NCBI GenBank assembly: GCA_911728435.2
Contig: OU452204.1
Coordinates: 5,146,001-5,210,000, forward strand
From: Apoderus coryli
Lineage: Eukaryota > Arthropoda > Insecta > Coleoptera > Attelabidae
DNA: 64,000 nucleotides
Direction of reading: 5' to 3'
The stretch's first letter is position 1; every line of letters begins with the position of its first letter. The notes beneath the pieces were generated by a model. It was given only the letters and a program-made list of their open reading frames with translations. It searched no databases and was not told the origin of the DNA. The position numbers were made by a program, and so were the translations under genes. Shown here in pieces: positions 35,451-47,705 of this stretch.

Positions 35451-36689
35451 CTGGTGTTATTAATTAATTTCATTAGACTATTTCTTTTCTTAGCGATGTA
35501 TAAGGTGTTTATTGGCCTATTTTGCATTTTTTAAGGACAGTCCAGTGGAGTACTGAAGATTTTTTCTATAGTCGCCAATTTTATTAGAAATAAATAAAAT
35601 ATATTTATTTTTAAATGTAAATCATAGTTGGCCAGGAACTTAAAATTTTAGCTCTTTTCAATCATATAAAGTTGTAGGTACTTATTTTCAAAAATGGTGG
35701 ATATATTACATGCTGTTTTCTTTACATCGAAGCGGGTGTTGGAAAAATCGCACGCGTTCAATGTTTTATTTCTATTGTCAGATTACTGCTGTCAGCTTAT
35801 TTTCCTTGTCAGGATTGAGTTTTGGTGTAATTTAAAGTTGTGTTAAGTTGCTATTTACATAATTGCAAACGAAAATTGTCAAGACGATAGTGAATTATAT
35901 TTTAATAAATTTCCCGAGCGTTGTCAACCGGACGACAGAATTTTGAAAATATTAAAAAGTATATTCGTACACGCAAACATATGGGCAATATTTAGTGTGT
36001 CTGGTATCGCAGTCGAAATAATGGTATATCGTATATATATTTAAGTGGATATCTTGGTAGATTAGTCTGTATAGAAAACGTCAAAAAATTTAGAAAACTA
36101 GAACAATTTTTTAAATTTAATAAGTTTCCTTTACTGTTTTTATATATTTGTAATGCCCATGTTTTTTTGTTTATTTTATAAACAATACTGTGTAATTTCA
36201 TCCAAACCCCTTAGTATACTAATACATTTTTTGTTTATTTTATTGTATTTATTTGTTTAATAAAATTTTTAAACATTTTGCGCACATATTCTGTTGTTTG
36301 TTTGGCCTCTACACTAGGTAATTCTTGGACTTATAGTTTAGCGTGGAACCCGAACTACGGTCCTAGACCGCGAGATGCCAGCACCCACGACTATATAGTC
36401 AATAACTACTTGTTTTGCGCACATATATTATGCCATTTTGAAAGACCTGCCTACAGCCGCTTCTAGATATACTTACTATCAGCAAGAGCTAGAATTACAA
36501 CAGATCCTTTAAACGAGCAGTTTGGACAAAACTGGATTGGTACAAGACTAGGTCATAAAATTTAATTTTTCTAGATTTGTGAATATACATTCACTCCACT
36601 TAAAATAGACTACTTCTTTAAAATTCTCTAAACTTTTGCAAAGTACACTTGCGAGACCTTGGATTTCCGGGAAGAGGTTGACTTTCCTT
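35451..36689. other. No gene recognised; short direct repeat
   Basis: AT-rich apart from 36290-36400. TTTTGCGCACATAT occurs at about 36275 and again at about 36413, about 140 bp apart. Frames are short and motif-free. Confidence 0.35.
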
Positions 36690-37139
36690 AAACGTTCGAT
36701 TAAATTAACCATCACATTCTTCTTTCAAAACTTAGACTGGTGGGATTCTCGCCAGAGTTATTAGCTCTGATGAAGTCTTACTTGATTGATCGACGTAAAT
36801 TTGAGAAATGAAAATTTGCTGCAAACGAATTTCTACCTTCCTCCGGAGTACCCCAAACTTCCAAACTATGAGACCTATTATTTGTAATATTTATAAGCTC
36901 TTATTTGCAGACGACTTAAAATTATCGGTCTTCCAAATTAAATATGTCCTTCAGCGTAATCTGAATAGCGTTAGACCTTGGTGTGACAAAAATAAATCAC
37001 ACCTAAATATTGATAAATGTTCAAACAATTAAGATGTTGTACTCCGCGTATGTACGACCTAAGGTACTAAACACCACTTCTCATTTAAAATTTTTAGGAC
37101 TAGGGATGAAGTTAAAAGGTTGCTTGATAATACTTAAAC
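36690..37139 (+). pseudogene. Jockey/CR1-like LINE RT palm fragment
   Basis: The plus strand reads FSPELLALMKSYLIDRRKF (36735-36815), SSGVPQ (motif 4, near 36842), then KLLFADDLKLSVFQ (36895-36940), an intact F-x-D-D site. SVRPWCDKNKSHLNIDKCS follows. Three frames are involved and bases of motif 4 are deleted. The region after the palm is lost near 37139, where an RTE-like element begins. The pattern is close to the minus-strand fragment at 6740-7400. Confidence 0.65.
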
Positions 37140-38462
37140 GGGATGGTACATTTGGGAAGGGGTAATCGTCCCCATACATAAAAATAGAGACAAATAGAAA
37201 TGCACAAACCACCGTGGAATATCCTGTTGGAGAGAATGAAACCATATACCGTAGAGATTGTTGGGGACTACCAATGTGGTTTTAGATCAAATAGGTCCAC
37301 GGTAGAACAGATTTTTACCATTAGACAAATAATGGAGAAATGCTTGGAATTCGACAGAGAACTCCATCAAATGTTTATTGACTTCAAACAGGCATTCGAC
37401 AGAGTATGCAGATCAAAGTTGTGGCAAGCAATGCAAGAACTTGAATTCCCAAAAAAACTTATATCACTAACAAAAGTATACGCGGTGCAAGGTAAGAGTG
37501 GGACAGAGTCACTCCGATTCCTTCAGTATCAATAATGCACTCAAGCAAGGTGACGCCGTCTCACCTCAACTCTTTAACATAGCATTGGAATATGTAACTA
37601 GGAACTCCAAAATCGCGAAGTCAACTGCTATATTTTATCAAGAGGGACCCAATCTCCTCCTGGCTTTTGCAGACGATGTTGATGTGATTGGCAATAGCAG
37701 GATCGACCTCAAAGACTCCTTCATAAGATTCGAAAAGGAAGCAGAAAGGATAGGCCTCAAATTAAACGAGTATATGTGCCTCACCAGAAATAATCGGAAC
37801 CGAGATAGAGTAGGACAAAACTTCACTATCAGAAACTACAACTTTGAGCGGACAAGACAACTTAAATATCTGGGTAAAAATATTAGTGAAAACAACGACT
37901 TCACAGAAGAGATAAATAACAGTATACAGGCTGCAAACAGATGCCTTTTTGCTCTCCAAAACCTAATAAAATCTAGAATTCTTACCAGGAAAACTAAGCT
38001 GAACATATACCTACAAAACAATTGTAAGGCCCGTATATATGGATGTGAGACCTGGACACTAACGGTTGCAAGCGAAAAACGACTCAAGATCTTTGAAAGA
38101 AAAGTGCTATGGAAAATATTTGGCCGAACTGGAGACGAAAATAGAGGGCAGTATAGAATAAAAACCAACCAAGAACTCCACACTGATACCAGCATAATAA
38201 ACGAAATAAAGGCCAGAAGACTATAGTGGGCAGGACACGTTAAAACAATGCCAGATGATAGAATGGTAAAACTGGTGTGGGAGGATGTTCCGGGAGGAAA
38301 ACGTCCATTCGGTCGACAGAAGGAGGGATAATCTTGCAAAAGACCTAAAAGCCCTGAAGATGGTCACGATCGGATGCTTGATAGAGAAGGATGTAGACGT
38401 GTGGTCGAGTCGGCAAAAACCCACCCAGGGTTGCCAAGCCACGGATGATGATGATGATCGTA
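37140..38462 (+). pseudogene. RTE-like LINE reverse transcriptase to 3' end
   Basis: This is a plus-strand RTE-clade RT, nearly complete from RT motif 1. VIVPIHKNRDK (37163) gives the entry, but about 20 residues after 'NHRGIS' are deleted. Frame 37200-37535 has YQCGFRSNRSTVEQIFTIRQ and MFIDFKQAFDRV (motif A, Asp present). Frame 37498-38226 has NALKQGDAVSPQLFNIALEY (motif 4) and LLLAFADDVDVIGNS (catalytic FADD), then YLGKNISENNDFTEEI and ARIYGCETWTLTVASEKRL. One frameshift (about 37500) and a stop at 38224 break it. The 3' end, (GATGAT)n near 38446-38460, is the short tandem tail typical of RTE elements. Confidence 0.85.
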
Positions 38463-39096
38463 AATTTTGATGGGCCACGCTGTATAAATACGTGATATAC
38501 ATCATTTAATAAAATACTCGTCATCTACTTCCTTTTATATCCACAGAAATAATAGTTTTTCCGCATTGTTAACTCTACTATACCCCTATATGTGTCGGTT
38601 AACTTGATTTAAGATCGTAATTTCTTGTTAAAGAAAAGTTTCGTTATTTAATTAAATCGTAATTCAAGCGTTAGAATATAGGTGTGTTTGTGTTTAGTTT
38701 ATATACGTATAAAAAATACGTTGTATTTTATAAACCCTATAATTCCATGTCATATTTCTCGAATTATATAAAAACAATTGCACATTGACAAGTCGTTTAG
38801 ATTAGTTATTAGTTTGTCAAAACTAGTAAATTGAAAGAAAATGTGTTCCCAAACCAAACAACAAATAATACAAAGCGAGTGTAATATGAGCTGGGATATT
38901 ATGAGGCAGTTCTTAGGGAACATATTAGTGATAACTGACATCACTGTTTTGTTTTGTTTTTACTTATGCATTTTGATTAATAAATATAAAATGGTATAAA
39001 TATAAATGATTTTTCTAATAAATGCGAACTACCTAATAAGATATTTGGCAAATAACGAGAGTTAGAAAGATACGTTTACTGAGGTGAAAAAACCGA
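38463..39096. other. No gene recognised
   Basis: AT-rich. Nothing identified. Confidence 0.4.
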
Positions 39097-40153
39097 CCCT
39101 AGGTAGAGTTGCCGCGAGACACAAGACGTCTCGTCTCGAAGCCGTTTTGTTTCGTCTTGAAGCCGTTTTGTCTCAAATTTCGAGACGAGACATCTCGAAA
39201 AATTGTAAGAACTCAAAACAATTCAAACCCTTTATAATAAAGATAATAATATTTTAAATTTTAATTAATAAAAAAACAGCATCTTAGAATGTGATCTGGT
39301 AATACGTTAATTTTAATTAAAAATAAAAAATAAAATTTAGAAAAAAATGTAAAACGTTTATCAAAGAACTGTACCGTAAAAAAACCAAAAAAAATCGTAT
39401 TATTTTATATTAAAAATTAAAATATAATTACTAATAATAATAATAAGTAATAAGATTTCTTCAGAAAATAAAACATAAACTAAGCTGAAGATAAATAAAC
39501 AAAAATCACAATTCTTTTGGCGTAGCATAAAAATTGGATACATAGGTAAGTTCCACTAGTCAAAGTATAGCTTATCTTTTAACGTACAAGTGTACCATGA
39601 GTTAAGACATAATAATGAACGAGCCGACCCCGCATGAAGTCGATTCCGAAGTTTAGGGCCTACTAAACCAGCTTTTGCAAAAAGGCGTTCTGAAGGAACG
39701 CTTGTTGCGGTAATACTTAATAAGTCTCTTGCCATCTTCGCAATGTGGGGATAACGTCATTCATTGTTGCTCTCTCTGAATAAATTCTTCATTTTCGGAT
39801 TGAGGAGTTGCCTTTTTGAATATAAATTCAATGTGCATGTCTTCATCTGAGGCAGATTTTTTTGCAGTTTCTTGTACGGGTGGAATTGGCCTATTTGGTG
39901 CATATTTTTCACAATAAATTGTTTCAAATTTTTGGTATGATTGATTTTTCATTTCTTCACCCCAGGCAAGTCATTAGGGAGGGAGGCCCAATTTGCGTCG
40001 TATTAATGCTTAAGCACATTATCTCTACCTGCTTAAAAGCTTTGATGAATATTTCATCACTTGGTGAGTGTTCTGTCTTTTTGTCAAGTTCTATCGAGCT
40101 TTTCTATTCGAACTTTAGTCTCGTCTCGTCTCGTGGCAACTCTACCTATAGGT
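39097..40153. mobile_element. hAT-type element with both terminal inverted repeats
   Basis: The left end CCTAGGTAGAGTTGCCGCGAG and right end CTCGTGGCAACTCTACCTATAGG are inverted copies, both running into GAGACGAGAC-rich DNA (for example CGAGACGAGACATCTCG at 39179 and TCTCGTCTCGTCTCGTGG near 40118). The interior holds a minus-strand hAT transposase tail (39600-39952) and AT-rich filler. The size of about 1.06 kb is well below an autonomous hAT. An 8-bp target duplication is not obvious because the flanks are themselves complementary. Confidence 0.65.
39600..39952 (-). pseudogene. hAT transposase dimerisation-domain remnant
   Basis: On the minus strand, HIAKMARDLLSITATSVPSE then RLFAKAGLVGPKLRNRL (39630-39750) is the C-terminal hAT dimerisation block, usually 'YP.LA.LARD.LSI.ATSVPSER.FS.AG....'. 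Upstream, frame 39761-39952 (SDEDMHIEFIFKKATPQ) would be the low-complexity linker before it; the two frames differ by a shift near 39760. The catalytic core is missing. Confidence 0.7.
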
Positions 40154-40179
40154 GGTATAGAAATAATGCTTGTGAATAT

Positions 40180-40680
40180 ATCCTGCATCAAATTTGTACT
40201 AGCTAACGTTTCGCCACATTATACTGTGGTTTCGCTGATCAGCATCAGTTTCCTCAGAGCAACTTTACAGAAAATTATGCTGTACGTGCTTTATATTCCT
40301 GCCACACCGTCCTGCGCAGTTCTTATCGATCCGTGGTTGGTCGGTAATAGGGAGGCGTGACGAAGTTGATTACTTGATGCGAAATTGGCGAAAGATACAG
40401 ACGGGTATCGCGAATTAAGTTTATTATTTTCTGTTGACTCTCTGATTTTATGTTGGACAAAAAAATGTGTAATAACAATAAACTTGTTTTTAATAAAATC
40501 GTGTGTCCCGGTTTCTAAAGAATGTTCAGCGTGAATCAATGTTCTATTAAGCGATTTGATACTTTTCTATCTGTTGCACCAATACTCTTTATCACAAGAG
40601 CATGGTACTTTATATACCTCAGATGCTTCGAGGGGGATACATGGATATTGGTCTTAAATAATCGGATCAATGCAATGTTG
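40180..40680 (-). mobile_element. Penelope-like element fragment: GIY-YIG tail plus PLTR start
   Basis: On the minus strand, EVYKVPCSCDKEYWCNR (40615-40570) resembles the 'GVYKI.C.CG..YIGQT.R' start of the Penelope GIY-YIG endonuclease, with Gly changed in the YIG position. AEHSLETGTHDFIKNKFIV and HKIRESTENNKLNSR follow, matching the 'AEHS...GH.I.....+.+E+.EI.K' tail. The 3' flank then reads GTGGCGAAACGTTAGC (about 40218-40203), a sequence typical of Penelope terminal repeats in arthropods. The copy is truncated and frame-broken. Confidence 0.6.
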
Positions 40681-40879
40681 CAACTCTACACTTAATATTA
40701 TAGTTTCTCAAGATTGTTAAGATGCCGTCAGATATGCCTTGTAGGTACATTATGGAATAACCACTTGAGTAACTGAGGACTGAGACTCTCTACTGTTATC
40801 GATGTTGGAACAATGTGATTTATATTTTTTGTCTATTGATCTTAGGATATCTTGTAGTTTATAGTTATTTCAGAGAACC

Positions 40880-43015
40880 TTTTTTTTTTGTTCGGCAGAG
40901 AAAAAATCTTTCAAAGAGACCGGAACCCATGTGGTGCTAATCACCACACGGCAACCAGTACTGTAGAATTTCCACCCACTAAAAAAACTCTGCCTCTTCG
41001 CCACTGCACACTGCAATGGTACCGCTATTCGCATAAACTTCATTGCAGTTTCTGTCTATCTCTAAACATTTTGTTGTCTTTCGTCTCTTTCTTTCTGTTC
41101 CATAACTGTTTCAGCAAATACCAATACTGCATTCCAGCTTTCTTTGTTTGTTACCATCTTGGGCACTATGTTTCTATGTTGTTGGTCAAGTGTTAGTTCT
41201 AGTTTCACTCTGTCTGTGTTCCATCGTGGGCAGTAGAACCATGTATGTTCCACCGAGTCTACATCATCGCAGTACATAAACTTATCAGTTTCAGTTTTTT
41301 TGATTTTTTTAGTATAACTCTTGAAAGCACCATGTCCACTTAGTAGTTGCGTCATGGTATAATTTATTTGCATATTTGCATTGGTGAAAACTACTTATAT
41401 TTGGAATTACTTTCCTTGTCCAGAATCCCACCTCAGCTTGCTCCCATCTTCTCTGCCACTCTTCAAGTGTTCTATCTCGTTCTTCGTTTTTTATGTCATT
41501 TAAGGCACCTTCGTTCCGTTTATGTATTCTTGTTCTTTCCTCGGCCATCAATTCTATTGGAATCACCCCCGTAATGACATAGAGAGCTTCCGTTGACACT
41601 GTCCTATACGAGCTAGCTATTCTCAGTAGCATTTTGCGTTGCAGCTTTTCCAACATTTGTCTATACTTTGCAAATTTTAATGCAAATTGCCATATAGGTG
41701 CTCCGTACAACAGCGTTGATTGGACAACTGAGTTTAGCACCACACTTTTGTGGCTCCCTGGACCTCTTATGTTTGGTAAGAGTTTTACAAGAGCTGCTAC
41801 CCTTTTTTCGGCTTTATTGACTGTGTATTTAATGTGTTCCGTGAAATACTGTTTCTCATCTACGACAATTCCCAGGTATTTCAGTGTCCTCCCCGGTGTG
41901 ATTAGTTTTCCCCTGCAGTAAAAATGTATAGTTGATCTGTCTCACTTGCCTTTTAGAATGATGGCCTTCGTTTTCTGTGGGGCGAGTTCAAGTTGTTTCT
42001 TTTCCATCCATTTGTCAACCATTTCGATCGCTTCATCGGCTTTCAACATGAGTTCGGTTTTGTCCGCAGCCCTAACAACAATCGCAATATCGTCGGCATA
42101 AGCGACTACATTTATTTTTCTTTAAGATGGTTTGGCCAACTGCTTTCACTGCTTCCTTCAAGGCCTCGGTAGGAATATTATCATCCCCTGGCGCTTTTCC
42201 GTTTCTGAGTAGAGCTATTGATTTCTAGAGCTCCTCCATTGTAAATAGTTCCACATGTGGCTTTTACCCCGTCTGTCTCGTGTTTCCTATTTGACTGGAT
42301 ATAGTTTCCGTGCTATTTTCTGTTTGAGTTCTACGGAAGGTTGTTAGGGCCATATTCCGCGTAACTGTTTCAAAACAATTTGGTAGGCGTTTCCCCATAT
42401 GTCATTTTCAAGCTGACTTGTTAGTTCGTTCCATTTTAGTTTTTTTGCTTTATTTATTTGATGTTTTAGTGTTTTTTTTGTCGTCTATAATGAGATTTGG
42501 CGTCGTCGATTTCGGCTTGAGAAAGCATCTGTCTTGTTACTCTTAAGATATTTCTTCTGGCTTTTAGGCATAAAGATCTTTGCGATGCTATTTCCGCGTT
42601 CCACCAATACGGAGTACCGGTCCTATTTCGGCTTCCCTTAATTTCCGTGCTATTTTGTAAAGCTTCCTGCATGGCTTTTTCATACCACTCAACGTTTATG
42701 ACTTGCTGGCTATTTCTTTCTGTGCTCCATTTGAGTGATTCCCGAAACACTTCCCAATTATATTGTCGGCTTCTTTCTACGTGTTGAATAGGCGCATACT
42801 TGCATAAAATTTCGAAGGCGATGTATTGGTGATTTATAAAAGGATTGTCGTTTCCGTGCAAGTTTCTGCGTACAGCAGGTCACGTCAATATAACTTTTCG
42901 ACGCCCCTCGTACAAATGTAGGTCTGTCGCCATCGTTTAGCACCCCCATATCAAAATTCGCCATCCATTCAGAGAGATAGTCGCCTCTGTCATCCTGCTG
43001 ATTTCAGAGTACCTA
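40880..43015 (-). pseudogene. R1-like LINE, endonuclease end to poly(A), RT partly deleted
   Basis: This minus-strand element runs from the endonuclease C-terminus (LSEWMANFDMGVLNDGDRPT then FVRGASKSYIDVT, about 43005-42885) through the linker (frame 42466-42861, with TPYWWNAEIASQRS) to KSIALLRNGKAPGDDNIP, the RT entry near 42200. A deletion at about 42120 jumps to VAYADDIAIVVRAADKTE, the catalytic YADD, so RT motifs 1-4 are gone. Frame 41309-41743 gives LLYGAPIWQFALKFAKYRQM then SSYRTVSTEALYVITGVIP, hallmark R1-clade sequence. Frame 41062-41373 gives LSGHGAFKSYTKKI and CDDVDSVEHTWFYCPRW, the zinc-knuckle with one Cys lost. A run of A (minus strand) near 40880-40890 is the 3' end. Several frameshifts occur. 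Confidence 0.85.
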
Positions 43016-44029
43016 CAACAGACGCAAGATGTGGTAGCTCCGATTCAAGAGATTCGGGTTGTAACAGAAAAAAATGCGCGATAAACAAAATTTATTTGCA
43101 CAATTTTGCGATTAATTCCGTTAATACCTACTAACTTTTACAGACTCTGCATTTTATCGATTCTTAAATAAATGTAGGTATAGGTACTTTAAGTTTAAAA
43201 TCAACGAAGCTGTTATATACCGAAGATATATATTTCGCTGGTGAACTAACTTCTAAATAAATATTTGGGTTTAATCCAGAGTTTGTTTGGTGTACGCTCT
43301 GCAGTATGCGAAAATATGGAAGTTGTCGGATAGAAGTTAATATACATATACTAGGTACATAGTAGTTATATATTTGTAGATATATCACATTTGCCGCTCA
43401 AGCTGTTTTTAATTTAGTTAAGTGTAGCTTACATATTTATGTGTCTCATGAATCCAGATATCATACGAAGAAACCTGTAAGTGATGGAAACTTTACTCAA
43501 AAACACTTTTTGCATTTTCATAGTAAATAATAAAGTAAAGAAAAACGTCGTCTCCAGAAATATTTTACAGAAACCATTAATAATATTTTTAAACTGGTAA
43601 TACAGGTTTCGAAAGTAGATATATTGTAATCTAGATACTTCAGGCAAGGATCAGAAATTTAATGACCTACTAAGACTTTCCAAACGTTGCATTTCGGATG
43701 CAATATATTCAAATTGCAGAAGCTTGTATTAAGAAACATGACTATAATTATTTTGGGCATTTATTAAATACAGACAAGGTTCATCTAATTCTTCAGGTGT
43801 AATGACCTTGGGCGGAGTAACGCATGACAATTAACAATCCATAGTTTACGCCTTTGGATAATACAGTTCATCTGTTGGTGGTGAAGTTTTCAATAACATG
43901 ACACTGCATGGCGACTAGCGCATTGAAAGGCATATTGATTTTGATCATATTACCAACACTGAAGTAATTGTGGCGTCATGAATGTTATAGTACATGTTAG
44001 CAACTGGTCCTGATAGCATGCCGCCTTTT
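43016..44029. other. No gene recognised
   Basis: AT-rich. Around 43690-43790 the plus strand reads IQIAEACIKKHDYNYFGHLL, which looks protein-like but matches no family I know. Confidence 0.35.
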
Positions 44030-44500
44030 TAATGAAAAACTGTGTCTCTGTTTCTACTCGTCCCTTGAACACATTATCTAATTTAATTTTATGTCCTATT
44101 TTTAAAGCCAATGATATATCACACATTGAAGATTACCGACCAATTTCTATTCCTTCAAACTTTGCAAAGCTTTTACAAATTGTTATTTATACAACAGGAT
44201 AAATCCCTTTGTTACTAATGCGCTTGACTCCTATACCTATTTTTCTTTCCAAACCTTCTACATCCACAAATCTATTGGTCCTTTCACAATATGTTTCGGA
44301 TGTTGTGAATCCGCGGAAAGAGGTAGATGCTATTTACACGGATTTCGCAAAAGGTTTTGACCGCATTGATCATTCTATTGTGCTGGGTAAACTTTCCAGA
44401 TTCGAGTTTCAGGCGCCAATATTTGCTCTTATTCAGACCTAATTATTTGAGAGATGACAGTACGTTTCAGTTAGCGACTTCGGTTCTACTGTCTTCTTAA
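44030..44500 (+). pseudogene. Jockey/CR1-like LINE RT finger fragment
   Basis: The plus strand reads ANDISHIEDYRPISIPSNFA (44110-44165), RT motif 1, then frame 44209-44442 reads VDAIYTDFAKGFDRIDHSIV (44323-44380), motif A with its catalytic Asp. KLSRFEFQAPIFALIQT follows. Motifs 4 and 5 are missing, and copy B of the 1.4 kb repeat begins 65 bp later. The fragment may belong to the family of the 36690-37139 piece, which covers the next part of the protein. Confidence 0.65.
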
Positions 44501-44565
44501 CGAGTTGATATTGTAACAAGACACCACGCCACTGGTATTATGGATACTAGTTGTGTTTTTTTTAA

Positions 44566-46018
44566 TATAGATATTTTCTCTTAGTTTTATAGTTTTATAT
44601 CGAACATGTCTAGATATCCAATCTTTTCGTAAATATTAAACAACATCTGTAAGTAATAAATTTATTATCTTTGGTGCTTTTAACAAATGTTCCTAAAAGA
44701 ATTGTTACCTAAAAGAAGTACCTTTTTCTTGTCGAAAATATTCTGTTTGTTTATGAGTTAGTCCAAAGATAAATGCATATATTAGAAAAGATAACCAGAT
44801 GTTTCAGTTATAGGAAGGTCAAAACATTCAACATTCTCGAAACACCTTCATGTAAATTAAATGTCGGACTTTTATTATTATATAGAGAAGCTAGTAGTTG
44901 GGGAGTTAACAAGGTTTCCCATACCAAAAAACAAATATTAAAGGGCGCACAAAACATGAACATGGGTTTTCATCATGGTTAGCTTTTCTGGAGATGAAGG
45001 AGTCATTATATAATCGTATTGTTCCTAACTTTACAAACGGTAGTGTCTTGTTGATCTTCTGAAAAATCTCTAACATATGACATCTTAGCAACCAACAACC
45101 ATTACTAAAGTCGACATAAAAATGTATTTTATTTCTAAAACGCAAACTACTATTCACCCTGTAGTTGTATTTTTATAGGGATACATTTTAAAAATGCTCT
45201 TTTCTTATTGGTCATTTTTCTATTCTATAGTAAGTACTTGTGATTCGTATGAACCGATTTGAAAAGGCAAGTTAGAATCGTTTTAGCCTTGGTAGGGTCT
45301 AGTGATTTCCAATTGTATAAAGTTAAATTAAATATTTTAATTTGTTTTTGGACTTTTAGTAGATTTTTCATAGTTAAGAATTATTTTCTAGTTTTTGTTT
45401 TAAAGTATACCAGTATAAAGACTAAGTCAATTTCTTTTTCATTCTGAAGTAATCAATTTTTATAAAGTTTCTTAATAATAATCGAAGTTAAAGTTTCAGT
45501 AAGTTCTTTGTTAATTCTTTTAATTGAAGGCCTTTTTGTTTCCAATCAATTTTTATAAAGATTAAAGTTGTTTATTTTATTAATTGAATTATATTCAGTT
45601 TTCAATAGTAATTAAAAGTTTCGTATAGGAATTAATATAATTATTCGCAATTATATTAATTTTCCTATTTTAAGTTGTACAAGTAATGACTAAGATTTTC
45701 TTCTAAATTCTTAATCTCGGTTAATAGTTTTATTCTTTTTTTTTTGTATTTAGACATATTCATTTCTTTGTTGTTATTCATTTTCTTTATTAATTTTAAT
45801 TATTAAATTAGTTGTTTTGAGCCCAAACCTTTGCGCTTTATTTTTTTTAAGTTTCGTTATGTTGTTGCCAGAAGGGTCATTTAATTAATAATTTTCTTTT
45901 AAATAAAAAGTGGGTGACCGACAGAGATCCACACTTATAAAAGGTATTACTTTAATACAGATTAATAAAGTTGATATTCTTTGGATTAATAATGGATTAA
46001 TAAAGTTGATATTCTTTG
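44566..46018. repeat. Dispersed 1.4 kb repeat, copy B
   Basis: This matches 7956-9349 in the same orientation from TATAGATATTTTCTCTTAG to ATTAATAAAGTTGATATTCT, with scattered substitutions and small indels. The right end carries an extra tandem copy of about 35 bp (45949-46018, GGATTAATAAAGTTGATATT twice). The minus-strand frame 44906-45157 reads RNKIHFYVDFSNGCW and LEIFQKINKTLPFVK, related to copy A. The hairpin at 45630-45661 is kept. Confidence 0.75.
45630..45661. repeat. Conserved hairpin in repeat copy B
   Basis: AATTAATATAATT pairs with AATTATATTAATT around ATTCGC. Flanking ATAGGA and TCCTAT extend the stem past a two-base bulge. It is the equivalent of 8978-9009. Confidence 0.65.
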
Positions 46019-47029
46019 GTTGTTCTGCCTGGGTAAATCTTTGCGAACTTGTCAACAACTGTGTTTTGCTGACGATACATACCCTCCTGTCACAAATAGA
46101 AAATGAAATAAAAAATAAAAGAAATCAATTCAATGGAAAAAGAACAAGAATTAAAAATCATCAATTATACTACGTCCTAAATTTGAATTCTATAAGAAGT
46201 CACCAACATATGCGGGCTGTTTCTTTTATAATTTACTTAAGGACCTGGGCCAAACGTCATTTTGTTACCGAGACGCGTTCTGGAAATATTACTAAAACCC
46301 CATCGTCAGGAATTTACAAATAACACCCTGTATCTGAAAAACGAGGAATTTTTCGATATAGTAATATGTTCATATGAAAAAAAATCTAATTTTCGCTTGT
46401 AGAATGTCTTAAAATATTTTAAGTTAATTTCGGACACCCTGTATAAATTATCAAACAGTATAAGCCTTCAGATAACAAAATAAGGCTGTAGCATCCAAAT
46501 CCACATATTCGCTTGAATACGCTTCTCAAGCTTCACAAGTGTGTCGGTTAATACATATTTTAATTAAATATCCACAAATATAATATCTGGTAACGTTTTT
46601 TTTTGCAAAATATCAGGTTTTTTGGATGTACCTATGTGTCTAACACAATATTGTCGTCACATATAGACCGAAAAGTTTTCAAAATGCATTCAACATATAG
46701 TCTATAAGAAGTATTGTGGATTTTTTTCTAACTTATCCATTAAACCAAATTCGTGCTCTAAATATATAACGGACAAATTAATTTATTTTTTAATATAATC
46801 ACAGTCACAATATTTGTGTATTTTGCTTAATATAGCAAAATAAAATATATTTTACTTACTTATTATTGATCTTTGGGAATCTAAAAAACTCATTGAAGTG
46901 TTTGTCGAATTATTAAAGGACTGCTGCTGCACAGCGACTTATTCCGCTACTACTTGCACTCATCACACACACACAAGAATATATCTAGTACCGCTCTGTC
47001 CTCACTCATCAACGGCTTAGATAAGAACT
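46019..47029. other. No gene recognised; MITE-end-like motifs
   Basis: ACACCCTGTAT occurs at 46323-46333 and GGACACCCTGTATAA at 46432-46446, as direct rather than inverted copies. No transposase or coding domain was seen. An (AC)n tract lies near 46960-46973. Confidence 0.4.
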
Positions 47030-47185
47030 GATGTTCACGCTGCTAAGAATATGGCCGCCCGATGCGCAGCAGCTTACACTCGTACCTATGCTTTTGCTGT
47101 TTGCTAGGTATTGTTTTCATTGTACCCATTTATTTTGCTCTGTAAATGGTTGTGTACTGTTGGACAATAAAGCAATTATTATTAT
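47030..47185 (+). repeat. LINE 3' untranslated tail
   Basis: The stretch ends GGACAATAAAGCAATTATTA with further ATT units, the same arrangement (AATAAA then ATT repeats) that closes several CR1/Jockey-like copies in this window. No coding part remains. Confidence 0.45.
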
Positions 47186-47639
47186 CAAAATTATTAAACA
47201 AGAAAGAAGGTTCAAGTGACTTGTGATGAAAGTTTATACCTTCGAAACATGCATTATCAATTTGAAAATATAATTTAATGGTTTCAATGAATCATTTGTC
47301 GAGACGACGTTGTTTGCTTCGTTATATCATTCCATTCCATGAACTATTTTTTCAAATTAAAATAAGAAAAAGTATTTACTCTGTGTGAGGTAACGGAAAG
47401 AAAACTCCGTCTAATTGGATATAACGATTTTTCCTGTGTGACAATTAGTTGGCAGTAGTATACCCGAAATGCACGGAATAACAGCACGCTCTGTGTATTT
47501 TTATATACAGTATGCCCAGGATTTATCAACCACAAAGTATTAAAAATACGAAATTCGAATGCATGCTTTTCAATTCAAGGCAAATTTAAAGGAAACAATA
47601 TTCTAGACTGAAAGCTTCCACAGGCAACTAAACTTTTTA

Positions 47640-47705
47640 TAGAAAGAATTCTTCTGGATAAATTCTGCGTCAAATTTATATTAGCTAACGTTTCGTCAGT
47701 TAGGA
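47640..47705 (-). repeat. Penelope-type terminal repeat fragment
   Basis: On the minus strand it reads GACGAAACGTTAGCTAATAT then AAATTTGACGCAG. The same sequence, slightly diverged, follows the Penelope-like coding fragment at 40180-40220. It is an isolated terminal-repeat piece. Confidence 0.5.

Noticed and set aside
37836..38505. Long minus-strand frames (167 and 94 codons)
   Set aside because: They are antisense to the RTE-like RT on the plus strand and have no domain.
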